From positions 1 to 64,000 of the forward strand of contig NZ_FMZQ01000007.1 in assembly GCF_900102635.1 (NCBI RefSeq): a DNA stretch of 64,000 nucleotides. The letters are read 5' to 3'. Below the pieces are notes generated by a model. That model was not told the origin of the DNA. It did not search any database and was given only the letters and a program-made list of their open reading frames with translations. This document shows positions 44,101 through 52,014 of this stretch, one piece after another (positions within the stretch are counted from its first letter, which is position 1; each line of letters opens with the position of its first letter). The DNA is from Ectopseudomonas chengduensis (lineage in GTDB: Bacteria; Pseudomonadota; Gammaproteobacteria; Pseudomonadales; Pseudomonadaceae). The position numbers were made by a program, and so were the translations under genes.

Positions 44101-45613
44101 CACGCTCATATACTGTGTAACTTAAGCTGCTATCTACAGAGCGGCGGTCAATATAGTCACGAATTTCTGCAGTTCGTAGTTGGGTACTGAGGAGACGGTA
44201 CATATAGTCTTGATCGATAGCTTCAGGGTTCCTTTCCGCGATGGTCTCCATAGCCGTGCAGCAGGAAAGCAACGCCCTAAGTGGCAGCGTCGGTCCCCCT
44301 TCAGTCGCAGCACCAAGAGCAGATGCAGATCGCCGAAGAATTGTTTCATCAGCTGAACGCTGCCTCTCTACCTCCTGGAGTGCGCCCCTGAAGTCGGGGA
44401 CTATGGGTTGCCCGCTTCGCCAGAGTGGAACACTGTGGCTTCGGCCCTCGCGATAAACGTTTCCATTAATCGAGGCCGCCACGACCACACTCAGCGTCAG
44501 CGGATCACCAGCGTCTGCAGATGCTGAAAGGGCAAACTGAATCGGATCATCACCGTAGACCTTCTTACTTTCTTGCTGAAGAAGAGAAAAAACTTGGTTA
44601 AGCCACTCGATGCCTTGATCGGAATCATCACCTGGAAAATCAAAGCCAAGCTGAGTCCGGGCAAGGGTTAACCATTCACCATTGTTGCCGGTCAGGTAGC
44701 CGTTGCGCTGGATCAATTTGGCTATGGAAGCGATGACCTCTTGTCTGACCTCTACTGAGGAAGGGTCAATCCTGTCCGGAGAAGGCGAGGCTGTGAGCGG
44801 TTGGCTAACATTTGCGGTTTCCTGAATATGCTCAGGCAACCAATCGGGTGTAGGCTCATCATAGAAAATGGAAGAGCGCGCAACCCTGATTGGAGCGACC
44901 GACACGTACCCTCCTACCCATGACGGCCCGTCCGAGTAAACGAGAATTCCCGTATCACCAATACGCAAAGGCCTTGCTAGCCGCCCACTTCTTGCTATGC
45001 CATCCGTATCGGTCCACTTAATTGCCGAGCTTTGAGCAAGTATGATCTTACGGGGGATAGGAGCCTGATATGGCTCCCCTGTGTCCCCTCTCCATGCTTT
45101 TAAACGTGCTTCCATAGCCTGCACATCAGCAGGTAGTGCTCCCTTTGAGCGCAGTGATTCGATGGCGAGACCAAGTACAGTTTCTGATTCAGGGGTAATG
45201 GCTGACTCAAGGGCCTGCTCGACGAAAGTCCAGACCTGCCCGCGAGAGAAGGTTACACCGTGCTCTAGGTATAGCGATGCCTGGAGGGATGAATACTTCC
45301 TCTGCCAGAACCCGAGTACCTCGTCCCTAACCTCGAAAGGTGTCGTCTCACTGGCTGATAAAGCAGCTGGGATATCGATTGCGAAATCCGGCCGGAAGCC
45401 AACGAGTTCGATCTCGGAGGAGAGATACTGGTACTCAGCTTGTACTAGATGCCCGAGGCGAGCCCAACCATTCCTGGTCCTTCGAAAACCAATAGCCTCC
45501 AACCGTGGCTCCCACCCTTCAGGTGCCTGAGCAAGCGTAGTAACCAGGGTTCCGTTTACAAAAACCGGATCAATTCGGGCAACATCGTGCTTACCCCAAA
45601 TGCTAGGTAGCAT
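41135..45613 (-). CDS. Giant polyvalent protein with LPD1 and a second zincin motif
   Basis: From the ATG at 45613, preceded by GAGGTGA at 7 bases, the product has 1492 residues; a GTG at 45625 is in frame but lies in that ribosome site. Around residues 1000-1090 a LPD1-type domain is visible: FSGVEYGNWTTQEE, ALSLGGKLGLCIGSRGKGG, HFEPVNMAINLTRMRGDG, and the zinc motif LAHEFFHAAANHFG (HEFFH near residue 1080). A second zincin motif, NHEAWHAAHAVL (HEAWH, near residue 1329), lies 250 residues further. Large polyvalent proteins with such domains are known from conjugative elements and phages, where they are thought to enter with the DNA. The first 900 residues are not recognised. It is the last gene of the icmW operon. 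Confidence 0.8.
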   Translation of the reverse strand: MLPSIWGKHDVARIDPVFVNGTLVTTLAQAPEGWEPRLEAIGFRRTRNGWARLGHLVQAEYQYLSSEIELVGFRPDFAIDIPAALSASETTPFEVRDEVLGFWQRKYSSLQASLYLEHGVTFSRGQVWTFVEQALESAITPESETVLGLAIESLRSKGALPADVQAMEARLKAWRGDTGEPYQAPIPRKIILAQSSAIKWTDTDGIARSGRLARPLRIGDTGILVYSDGPSWVGGYVSVAPIRVARSSIFYDEPTPDWLPEHIQETANVSQPLTASPSPDRIDPSSVEVRQEVIASIAKLIQRNGYLTGNNGEWLTLARTQLGFDFPGDDSDQGIEWLNQVFSLLQQESKKVYGDDPIQFALSASADAGDPLTLSVVVAASINGNVYREGRSHSVPLWRSGQPIVPDFRGALQEVERQRSADETILRRSASALGAATEGGPTLPLRALLSCCTAMETIAERNPEAIDQDYMYRLLSTQLRTAEIRDYIDRRSVDSSLSYTVYERAQRLLEFDVVNLKSSLIQLSDLVNLLSGQNELGIGWLKSLAKRELDSYVVRCDSSALDEKVPRAEGLMYTNVVKGGRPWLDWDSARLYQTLDPALNHYAEAIIRYSPALGRVEASRLEKHAELVKRYTLARRVREIPGRLRAISDESIKELIRADLYRLGGTRVMKIPEQNLDRILGQVAVAARREGVWGVTLELKARSIFTRPVNVDTAQMSETRAAVIGKAVSDIKDRGGRSIVIGLDTLSWIDPELVELLNGDDKPAVIKSSASLSNAGESADKYVDTGVVAGLAAKDIRGFDKAQLIASAELMSDSQKSNYITKELLWPRKSFEEMRELGALPRVAAMHDLIWKTVDAKPKSLMKSHVTAFIELVQAYKTLDRSLTGDLATYQDSLNAISSKLFGGDEFRHVSDVYCMRKDLKIRGTHTTLKSRVDFTQSSKLRDVAAHTDWSQLIRVKAKPKSVPAGSRVKRGELQRIGPDYRNGKSVTGEDFIRTFGFSGVEYGNWTTQEEREKHLNFAYDSMMDFARVLGWEPMALSLGGKLGLCIGSRGKGGRNAADAHFEPVNMAINLTRMRGDGTLAHEFFHAAANHFGRLYRGVSVDLADAIAYPLKSDENIRISAPETKGKLRQEVASSFYALMASIMRAPKDGATWADLSSYTEQSAFLRSAIAVDGEKKRVYWSQPAEMFARAGEAWFSNMLESAKQRNDYLVKQNYRESAMGLYPSDSHMQRINHYFSPWIDSIRNETQKVNHPYLGEIEMPVLNTEMYSRAPLVANDLISLAQEKLETLFKSAAPHLWVIDDPREKPGFYALARHLIQLNASCADEDTFNHEAWHAAHAVLLTEEEKGAMASIFVPESPLAKRLAHIMRVEGYADAVEHMLSDTKEMQAYAYQFWAAGKLNLSADSGLIEFNRANDFVEGVIEVKDVFGEAVVESLFNRFRSGELAQRRHEFDLHHETEISEADCWDADNIIWNLEPMQDNQVTRPRPFRLG

Positions 45614-45651
45614 GGCCTTTCTCACCTCGGGATATCTAGTTCAGCTATCGC

Positions 45652-46875
45652 TTAGCCCATCCTGGGCGCGGCTGTTGCAGCCACCCCCGGCTCTTGCTCC
45701 ATCTTCTGACCTGTTACCCATTCGACCATCTGAAGTACTGCATTCTTGATCATGGTGAATAGGTCATTGGTGATTCGGTCAAACCGTTCCAACATCGAGG
45801 AATCACCTTGCTTCATCAATGCAAGCGCTTCCTTGTTCTGGTCGGTAAACCTGGCGATTTTTGCTGCCGTTTTTTCGAGCACTTCATCGCTGTCCATGCC
45901 GTTCTTGAGCGCAGTCAACGCCATTTGCCTGGCGGATTGCTCCAGCGATGCGGCAGCCTTTGCCATTCGTTCTGTGAGGGCGAGTGCCGTCTCCGAATGC
46001 ATGAAAGCAGCAAGCTTTTCTTCGTCGCCGAGATGATCCGTACTTGCGGCTTTCCACTCGGAAGCAACCGCCTCAACAGCGCTCATATTCTGCTGAAACG
46101 TACGTTCACTTCTGTTGTTCATAAACGTCTGACAGCCTTTCACCATGGTTGCCGCTGGGCGACCTGCAACGGCCCCAACCATGCCACGCACAGCCCCGAC
46201 GAGACCTGATGCCAAGGCCCCGACGACCTGAGCAGTGGCAGAATACTGTGGAGCTTGCGCCTGGCCAGCATCACCGGGAGGAAGCATAGACCCGGCTGGA
46301 GCTGCCCCCCTCGCGAATGAGCGCATGCTCATTCCCTCTGGGTGATGCTCACCACCAAATTGCTCCTCTTGATACTCTTGACCGGCCGCATTACTGAGCA
46401 GCGAAGAGAACTTTCCAGCGCCCTGCTGCAAAAGAAACTCTCGGGCTGATTCTGCGCCGAGAAATTCATCGGAGTTTTCGCCTGGAAGATCGTTATCATT
46501 GATCGACGCTTCATTACCAACAATCAATTCATCACTAGCCGTGCTTTCGCCATTGATTGCCGCGATCTCTTGAGCATCCAGCTCCAGAAACGACTCTTCA
46601 GCAAACGGGTCCTCAGTTACAGGTTCTTCTGTGTCTGCAGAGGTAGGACTTTCCTGAGCTACCACCTGATTTTCATCACCAGATGGGGCAATCTCATCGT
46701 CCCTGTCCCCAATACGGTCGCCGGCAAACAGCACCATTTCGTGCTGCTCAGTATCTCCAGGCGAAGCAGCCACACCTTCAGCCACAACGCTTTCTTGATG
46801 AGTTCCTTCGGAGTGACTAGCCAGAATGGCTGTGCTTTCATTACTCTGATCGGATAGAAGGTCTTGTTCGTTCAT
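45652..46875 (-). CDS. Acidic-N-terminus membrane-associated protein, unknown
   Basis: A 407-residue protein. The first 165 residues are acidic and disordered (many Glu, Ser, Asp). A hydrophobic Gly/Ala-rich stretch follows at about residues 213-238 (ATAQVVGALASGLVGAVRGM), perhaps a membrane hairpin. The C-terminal part is a long helical region (residues 250-390). The layout suggests a membrane-attached scaffold or coupling factor. It lies between the exported 356-residue protein and the polyvalent protein in the same operon. No family is recognised. Confidence 0.6.
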   Translation of the reverse strand: MNEQDLLSDQSNESTAILASHSEGTHQESVVAEGVAASPGDTEQHEMVLFAGDRIGDRDDEIAPSGDENQVVAQESPTSADTEEPVTEDPFAEESFLELDAQEIAAINGESTASDELIVGNEASINDNDLPGENSDEFLGAESAREFLLQQGAGKFSSLLSNAAGQEYQEEQFGGEHHPEGMSMRSFARGAAPAGSMLPPGDAGQAQAPQYSATAQVVGALASGLVGAVRGMVGAVAGRPAATMVKGCQTFMNNRSERTFQQNMSAVEAVASEWKAASTDHLGDEEKLAAFMHSETALALTERMAKAAASLEQSARQMALTALKNGMDSDEVLEKTAAKIARFTDQNKEALALMKQGDSSMLERFDRITNDLFTMIKNAVLQMVEWVTGQKMEQEPGVAATAAPRMG

Positions 46876-46891
46876 GTGCGCACGCCTCTGA

Positions 46892-47962
46892 TTAACGGCT
46901 CATCAGCCCGGATTGACTTACATCGCGAGTGGAGGCTTCTGCGGTCAGCCTCACCAACTTGCGAACCTCTTTGTTCAGCTGCCAAAGCTGGTTAAGCGTT
47001 TCGGCCTGCATCATCAGTGCATCCTTCTTAGCGGCGGCTTCACTGGGGTTGGCCACCACAGCGGTGAACCACTTTTCTGAACGAACCCGATACGTAGCCA
47101 TCAGCTCGTCGAGTTCATAGGCACTCAGCTTGCTATCCAACTCATTTTGTTGGTCGCTACTCATGCTTGAACGCACATCCTTGAGCATGTACTCAAGGTC
47201 CTTCGGATCAATTTTTTTGAGGTTTTTGTCGAAATGTTCTGCGAAAACCTGTTGGCCGATCTGCATACGCTCTTTCATGACAACCGCTTCTGCCAACGAA
47301 GCTTTTTCTGCCGGCGTACCATGCGCCTTGATTCGCTCAACCTCTTCTGCTGTTGGGGTTGATACCGGGTATGGGTTCAGCAGCATTAGCAGGGCTTCCA
47401 GAAGCTCTGCAAGCCTATCCTTGTCTTCTGTTTCAATACCTTCTTCCTGAACAAGCAGCTCAGCTCCTTTGAACTCTGGCTTGTCCATTTTTTCTAAGAT
47501 TTCTTTTACGTCGTAGGCTAGCCGGGGCTCCCCAGGTGCCAAGTTTTTGGAACGCTCATTTCGCGCTTCAATACGGGAACGAAGTCCAGCCTGGACAACC
47601 TTGGAAGAGTTCTCCAGGGCTTTTCTCATGCCGGCCGCAGCATATTGCCCGCATGCAGCCCTTGGTTTTGCCCCGAGGTCTGGGTCCATCTGATAGCTAT
47701 TGGAAAGCTTGTGCTCTGCCTTAGCCCTCTCGTTAACCACGGCTTGTTCCATGCGCATCACATAGTCCATGGCGTTGACCAAGACCTCAGTCTGCGAACG
47801 TATAGCGTCGATTATTGAGTTCGCCGAGTTATAGGCTGCGTCTTTCGACGCCTGCTCACAGCCCGCGCATTCAACTGGGATTCCACCCAAAGCGAGGACT
47901 CGTCCAGATGCCAAAATGAGGAAACTCAACAGGACGATTTTATAGGCCACGAATCGCATCAC
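46892..47962 (-). CDS. Exported helical protein, possible IcmX/TraW counterpart
   Basis: A 356-residue protein with a signal peptide (FVAYKIVLLSFLILASGRVL, cleaving near residue 25) and, directly afterwards, a short Cys motif (VECAGCEQA) plus one more Cys (RAACGQY). The rest is almost entirely helical, with many Glu/Lys/Arg/Leu residues. It overlaps the upstream 198-residue gene by 23 bases. In Legionella icmW is followed by icmX, and R64 TraW corresponds to IcmX, a periplasmic protein; position and export fit. Sequence resemblance cannot be claimed by eye. Confidence 0.55.
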   Translation of the reverse strand: MMRFVAYKIVLLSFLILASGRVLALGGIPVECAGCEQASKDAAYNSANSIIDAIRSQTEVLVNAMDYVMRMEQAVVNERAKAEHKLSNSYQMDPDLGAKPRAACGQYAAAGMRKALENSSKVVQAGLRSRIEARNERSKNLAPGEPRLAYDVKEILEKMDKPEFKGAELLVQEEGIETEDKDRLAELLEALLMLLNPYPVSTPTAEEVERIKAHGTPAEKASLAEAVVMKERMQIGQQVFAEHFDKNLKKIDPKDLEYMLKDVRSSMSSDQQNELDSKLSAYELDELMATYRVRSEKWFTAVVANPSEAAAKKDALMMQAETLNQLWQLNKEVRKLVRLTAEASTRDVSQSGLMSR

Positions 47963-48536
47963 TCACCCCATTGCTGACTTCGGACTCGACGCGAGGTGTG
48001 CGGTTCGACGGACCTACAGGCAAGTCCCTAATTGCACCGTTCACATCCCCCTTGATGACGTTCCCTCCCTGGTTAATGACCTGCGTACCGGCTCGCTCTA
48101 GCACCTTGCCGAAGTCGTAGGTCTCTACTGCCATTCCACCTTCACCAGTTGTGGTGCCTGCGCTAACGGTCACGACGCCGAGCGGGTCACTTACAGAAGT
48201 CTTTGCGCGGTTTGCGATTTGTTGCAGATAGTTGTTAGCCATCTTGCAGGCTTGATCTTTGATCTTGGTCCAAATTCCGTCCATTCCACCAATGGAAGGG
48301 ATTCGCATCCGAATCAGCTTGTCCAAGTCATCCATGATCGGTAGGCAAGATGCATCTTTAACGTGCGGCGCGTTGTCCATCGCGGCTTCTGGCAGCTTGT
48401 ATATGTCAGCCACTCGCTGGTCCATTTGTACGCGCTGGTTTCTCATTACCTCGTCAAGCGCACATTCGTCGTCCGCGCCCCAGGCTTGAGCTGACATTAG
48501 GAGGATGACCGCCATCCCTAAAAGCGAACGCCTCAT
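47940..48536 (-). CDS. Exported protein of the icmW operon, unknown
   Basis: A 198-residue protein with a clear signal peptide (MRRSLLGMAVILLMSAQAWG, cleavage after about residue 20) and three cysteines in the mature part (DECALDE, ASCLPI, QACKMA). The N-terminal half is helical; the C-terminal half is richer in Gly/Thr/Val (VTVSAGTTTGEGGMAVETYD). It starts one base from the icmW stop and overlaps the next gene. It could be part of an IcmX-like periplasmic function split over two genes, but I recognise no family. Confidence 0.6.
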   Translation of the reverse strand: MRRSLLGMAVILLMSAQAWGADDECALDEVMRNQRVQMDQRVADIYKLPEAAMDNAPHVKDASCLPIMDDLDKLIRMRIPSIGGMDGIWTKIKDQACKMANNYLQQIANRAKTSVSDPLGVVTVSAGTTTGEGGMAVETYDFGKVLERAGTQVINQGGNVIKGDVNGAIRDLPVGPSNRTPRVESEVSNGVSDAIRGL

Positions 48537-49042
48537 TACATAATCTCCTTAACCATTTGTACGTCTTGGGCGATGCGCTCACCACGAGAAACGGAGAAAA
48601 CCTGGCCTAGTAGCTCGGCCCTATGCACGTTTAGTAGCCGCTCATAGAAAAGGCTGGCAAACAATTCACCTTCCCCTCCAAGCCTTGCCAAGGCGAGAAC
48701 CAGTCTATTGACGACGCCGGGCTGTCTCTTGTCGAACATCTCCAGAACCCGCATGAAGCGACTTGTCCTCAGAAGGGCTAGCACTTCAGCCATGCGAGCA
48801 GCGTTCTCGCCACGTTCGATGCTTGAGGCAAAGGTTTCGTTTTCCATCAGTTCTACAAGCCTCGACAGCAGATCGAGGAATGCAGGGTCGCCATCAATCG
48901 CCCAGGTGTCGCGGTGATCCATCTCATCCAGCAACCTCGAAAGCGACTGGCTTATCTGCCGCCAATAAGCGGAGACCTCGGAGTCATCCAAGTGACTTCT
49001 GCTCTGCGAACGTACCTCCACAATCCCCTCCGCCGTTCTCAC
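48536..49042 (-). CDS. icmW: IcmW-like adaptor protein
   Basis: A 168-residue acidic helical protein (Legionella IcmW, 151 residues). By eye: SAYWRQISQSLSRLL matches the SAKYWFEYLDPMIYRVI region; TWAIDGDPAFLDLLSRL matches NWTLDGNPELEEAMKQL at the same spacing; LRTSRFMRVLEMFDKRQPG, then RLVLALA, matches IKSGRGLRLLQAIDTVHPG; and the last helix YERLLNVHRAELLGQVFS matches FERLRLLSRVF. The gene is divergent from icmV-dotA exactly as in Legionella. IcmW with IcmS is a protein-substrate adaptor for the coupling complex. The first codon is GTG at 49042; a better ribosome site (GGAGGG) supports a GTG at 49021, giving 161 residues. Confidence 0.62.
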   Translation of the reverse strand: MRTAEGIVEVRSQSRSHLDDSEVSAYWRQISQSLSRLLDEMDHRDTWAIDGDPAFLDLLSRLVELMENETFASSIERGENAARMAEVLALLRTSRFMRVLEMFDKRQPGVVNRLVLALARLGGEGELFASLFYERLLNVHRAELLGQVFSVSRGERIAQDVQMVKEIM

Positions 49043-49070
49043 ACTATGCGATACAATGGTACTATACCAT
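49043..49070. promoter_or_regulatory. Shared promoter-like element and palindrome between icmW and icmV
   Basis: The plus strand reads ACTATGCGAT, ACAA, TGGTACTATA (49043-49066), a member of the shared element family pointing to icmV-dotA. Overlapping it is the inverted repeat ATGGTA-CTA-TACCAT (49056-49070). A regulator bound to the palindrome would cover the putative minus-10 region. Confidence 0.55.
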
Positions 49071-49098
49071 ACATAGTCATTTTTGAAGGGCTCACCTC

Positions 49099-49581
49099 AT
49101 GCCAGACGCAAACGCCCAGCCCAGCAGCCCTGATGAGGCGGCTCCGCAGGAAAAGACGCGCCTTCTCCACAAGACACGCAAAACCGTTCGCTTCATCGCG
49201 GCAGTAGACACCTGGAAGCGGCGGGCCGACGACGTAAAATATCGCGCCAGCTTTCCATTGCTACGAGCTGCGTTCAGAAAGCAAAAGAGGGACGCTACCC
49301 TGCGCCTCTCTTACGATGATTACAGTGACGAACAGCTGTCATACGCGGCCTCCCTGCATGCCCGGACGATCTTACTTTTAAGCCCCCTACTCCTTTGGGT
49401 TCTCATAACCTTGTCAAAAGGGCTTGGTGCCCTTTTCAGATTTGGCGAGGTGACAACGTGGCTGCTCTACAGCGTGCCTTTGGTTATCTTCATTGCCTGC
49501 AAGTTGTTTGTCAGCGTCCAGTCACGCCGAAACATAAACAACGAACTCCTACAAAGGAATAACGGAGCGGCCAAGCCATGA
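49099..49581 (+). CDS. icmV: IcmV/TraX-like membrane protein
   Basis: A 160-residue protein (Legionella IcmV, 151 residues). A basic cytoplasmic N-terminus (HKTRKTVRFIAAVDTWKRRA) and a helical region (RLSYDDYSDEQLSYAASLHA) precede two membrane segments close together (TILLLSPLLLWVLITLSKGL and VTTWLLYSVPLVIFIACKLF) and a basic tail (VSVQSRRNINNELLQRN). This matches IcmV in length, charge pattern and topology. It overlaps dotA by 4 bases, as expected from the icmV-dotA pair of Legionella and traX-traY of R64. A GAAGGG site lies upstream. Confidence 0.75.
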   Translation: MPDANAQPSSPDEAAPQEKTRLLHKTRKTVRFIAAVDTWKRRADDVKYRASFPLLRAAFRKQKRDATLRLSYDDYSDEQLSYAASLHARTILLLSPLLLWVLITLSKGLGALFRFGEVTTWLLYSVPLVIFIACKLFVSVQSRRNINNELLQRNNGAAKP

Positions 49582-51965
49582 AACAAACATTTGGCTTTCT
49601 TTTAATATTTTTGACTGGCGCGGCCATCGCTGCTGAACCTTCGATTACACCCGCCATGAATGGACAGATCGCGGATGTTTTCTCATCATCTACAGGTACA
49701 GATTTTGGTCAGCGCATCATCGAGTATATCGTTGGTGGCGGAAATTCGAACTATGGCGAAGTCTCTCTTCTTTCGACCGTTTCCCGATTTATAAACCTTG
49801 GCGCACTATCACTCATGGCGTGGCTAGCAGTGGTAGGGGCGACGACATTCGTTATTCAAACTGGCAATAAGGGCGTGCCAGGCGGCCAGGTTATTTCTTC
49901 ATTCTGGATGCCCATTCGAATTACAGCCGCAGTGATACTGCTTATCCCGCTGACCAGCGGGTATTCGACGCTACAGTATGGTGTTATTACTGTTGCCGAG
50001 AAGAGCAATTCTTTCGCAAATTATGTGATGGGTAAAGGCCTCGATTATCTTTACCACAATGGCGCGTATCGCTCTCCAGCTTTAGCCGATGGTTCTGCTG
50101 TAGTGATGAGCTGGGTCGCATCCGAGGTTTGCCGCCAATATATCAACGGTGTAACTAACTTCGAAACTATCAAAGGTCAAACGACCCAACGACCTTCCCC
50201 GCAAGGCGGAGGTTCGGTAACGGAATATTCCTACGACCATACCGAACCAGGCGAGTCCTCACAGAAGTCTGATCCGCGCATTGGCTATTGTGGAAAGATT
50301 ACATTCACTATTCTTTCTCCTAAAAGCTCTGAGCACGCAGGTACTCTTACTTCTCTTTTTTCTGGCCCTTCAGACCCATACTCATCTGCACACAGCGCCC
50401 CAGCAGCCATTGCTGCCAAACACCAAGAGGTGATTGCTTCGACACTTCCAAAGGTACAAGCGGTTGCAAAAATCATCCTGCACGATGAATCGGCTTTACT
50501 TGCTCTACAAAGCGGAGGTGAGTCACAGCAGTCGACTTATGAGAAAGCACGGGCTGAGGCAGAAAATAAGACTCCCGAAGCTTTGCGCTTGTACTACGAG
50601 GCAGTAGCTACATACAACACTAAAACACAGGGAATAATCGCGACAGCAGTAAACGATATCATCACTAAGAAAAACGATGGCGCGAGTTGGGTAGAACAAA
50701 CAAAGGAGGCTGGATGGCCTGCGCTCGGTACTATTTTCTGGCAGCAAATGATGTCTCAATCGCAGATCAATCAACTTGCTAAGGCCTTCTCTGCCGAGCA
50801 CACCCCACCACAACTCGATGATGCTTTCAGAAACGATGAGCGCCTGCGTGTGCTGTCTGCACGAATTTCAGGACTCCAAAAAGCTAAACGTCTGACTGGC
50901 GGAAATTCTAATAATGGAACAGCAAATATTGACATCGATAGCTATAGCCTATCTGCAATAGAAGATGCTGGTAGTGAAGGCAAGGGCATAATGGATGGCA
51001 TCAAGAACATTATGTATGAAGCATTTGCTGCATCGTTCCGTGCGATGGCCTTCCGAAATGGCGATGACCCGATTATCAACCTTCAATACTTTGGCAATGC
51101 CACAGGCGCTATTGCCGAAACTATCTTCTGGGCCAAAACCATTGGTTCATCGGTAGCTGTTGGAATCTTAACCGGCACTGCAGAGACTGCTAAAGGCGCA
51201 AAGAACTCCGCTGACAACTTCGCGTTTGGTTTTGGTTCTTTGCTAGGCGCGCCTGGCTCTGTCGCAGTCGGCGCAGTAGAAGGTATCAAAGCAGGAGTAC
51301 AGAGCTTTATTGATCAGGTTGGCCCCTTCTTCAATATGATCATTCTCTACTTACTTATTATCGGTCTGACCCTTGGCGTTATTTTACCTACAATCCCAGT
51401 TGTACAGTGGTTCATGGGTTTCCTGTCTTGGCTTTTATTCTTTGTCGAGTGCCTTCTTGTAAGCCCTGCTTGGCTGGCAGCACATGGCACTGCCGAGAAA
51501 GAGGGATGGGGCACAGAGCACACCAGGCAGGGCTACATGCTCATGATCGGCCTCCTTCTTGGCCCAGTTTGGCGTGTCGTCGGTTTCTTTGCGATTCTGC
51601 TCCTAATGCGCCCTATTGGTGTTCTCATGAGTTGGCTCATTGACTACATCAATGGCGTCCTGGTCTCTGGATTTATCAATCCCTTCGTCATAGCTGGTGC
51701 GATGGCTGTCGTTACAATTTTTGCCTACACCGCCATGGTTCGCATGTTCTCGCTTCCTTCTGAGCTGTTTGAGCGCGGTCTACGCTGGGTCAATGGCGGC
51801 CAGGAAGTCACGGGCGACAGTGGCGCAGAGCGTGAAACTCGCACAAATGTCGCGGCATTCGGCCACAAGTCTGAAGCAGCCGGGCATCGAATGCAGAACC
51901 CTGGATCGCCAGCGCAAGCCGCACCAGGATTTAGCCCAGCAGGAATTAAGCCGAAGCACGTTTAG
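49578..51965 (+). CDS. dotA: DotA/TraY-like polytopic transfer protein
   Basis: A 795-residue protein (Legionella DotA about 1048, R64 TraY about 745). It starts with a signal peptide (MKQTFGFLLIFLTGAAIAAE), has membrane segments near residue 75 (LGALSLMAWLAVVGATTFVI) and 115 (PIRITAAVILLIPLTSGYST), then a large periplasmic domain of about 430 residues, and at the C-terminus a set of conserved membrane segments (MIILYLLIIGLTLGVILPTI; WFMGFLSWLLFFVECLLVSP; MLMIGLLLGPVWRVVGFFAI; ISGFINPF-like region VSGFINPFVIAGAMAVVTIF). The AAHGTAEKEGWGTEHTRQGY stretch between them is a family hallmark (H-x-x-P-x-G-x-G region). It is the last gene of its operon, ending at a strong terminator. Confidence 0.9.
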   Translation: MKQTFGFLLIFLTGAAIAAEPSITPAMNGQIADVFSSSTGTDFGQRIIEYIVGGGNSNYGEVSLLSTVSRFINLGALSLMAWLAVVGATTFVIQTGNKGVPGGQVISSFWMPIRITAAVILLIPLTSGYSTLQYGVITVAEKSNSFANYVMGKGLDYLYHNGAYRSPALADGSAVVMSWVASEVCRQYINGVTNFETIKGQTTQRPSPQGGGSVTEYSYDHTEPGESSQKSDPRIGYCGKITFTILSPKSSEHAGTLTSLFSGPSDPYSSAHSAPAAIAAKHQEVIASTLPKVQAVAKIILHDESALLALQSGGESQQSTYEKARAEAENKTPEALRLYYEAVATYNTKTQGIIATAVNDIITKKNDGASWVEQTKEAGWPALGTIFWQQMMSQSQINQLAKAFSAEHTPPQLDDAFRNDERLRVLSARISGLQKAKRLTGGNSNNGTANIDIDSYSLSAIEDAGSEGKGIMDGIKNIMYEAFAASFRAMAFRNGDDPIINLQYFGNATGAIAETIFWAKTIGSSVAVGILTGTAETAKGAKNSADNFAFGFGSLLGAPGSVAVGAVEGIKAGVQSFIDQVGPFFNMIILYLLIIGLTLGVILPTIPVVQWFMGFLSWLLFFVECLLVSPAWLAAHGTAEKEGWGTEHTRQGYMLMIGLLLGPVWRVVGFFAILLLMRPIGVLMSWLIDYINGVLVSGFINPFVIAGAMAVVTIFAYTAMVRMFSLPSELFERGLRWVNGGQEVTGDSGAERETRTNVAAFGHKSEAAGHRMQNPGSPAQAAPGFSPAGIKPKHV

Positions 51966-51970
51966 CAGGC

Positions 51971-52002
51971 AAAAAAAAACGCCCCTCAATAGGGGCGTTT
52001 TT
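51971..52002. terminator. Bidirectional terminator after dotA
   Basis: AAAACGCCCCT and AGGGGCGTTTT form a stem around CAAT, preceded by an A-tract and followed by T residues. It serves dotA (plus) and the membrane protein gene ending at 52015 (minus). Confidence 0.93.
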
Positions 52003-52014
52003 CATTACAGCCTT

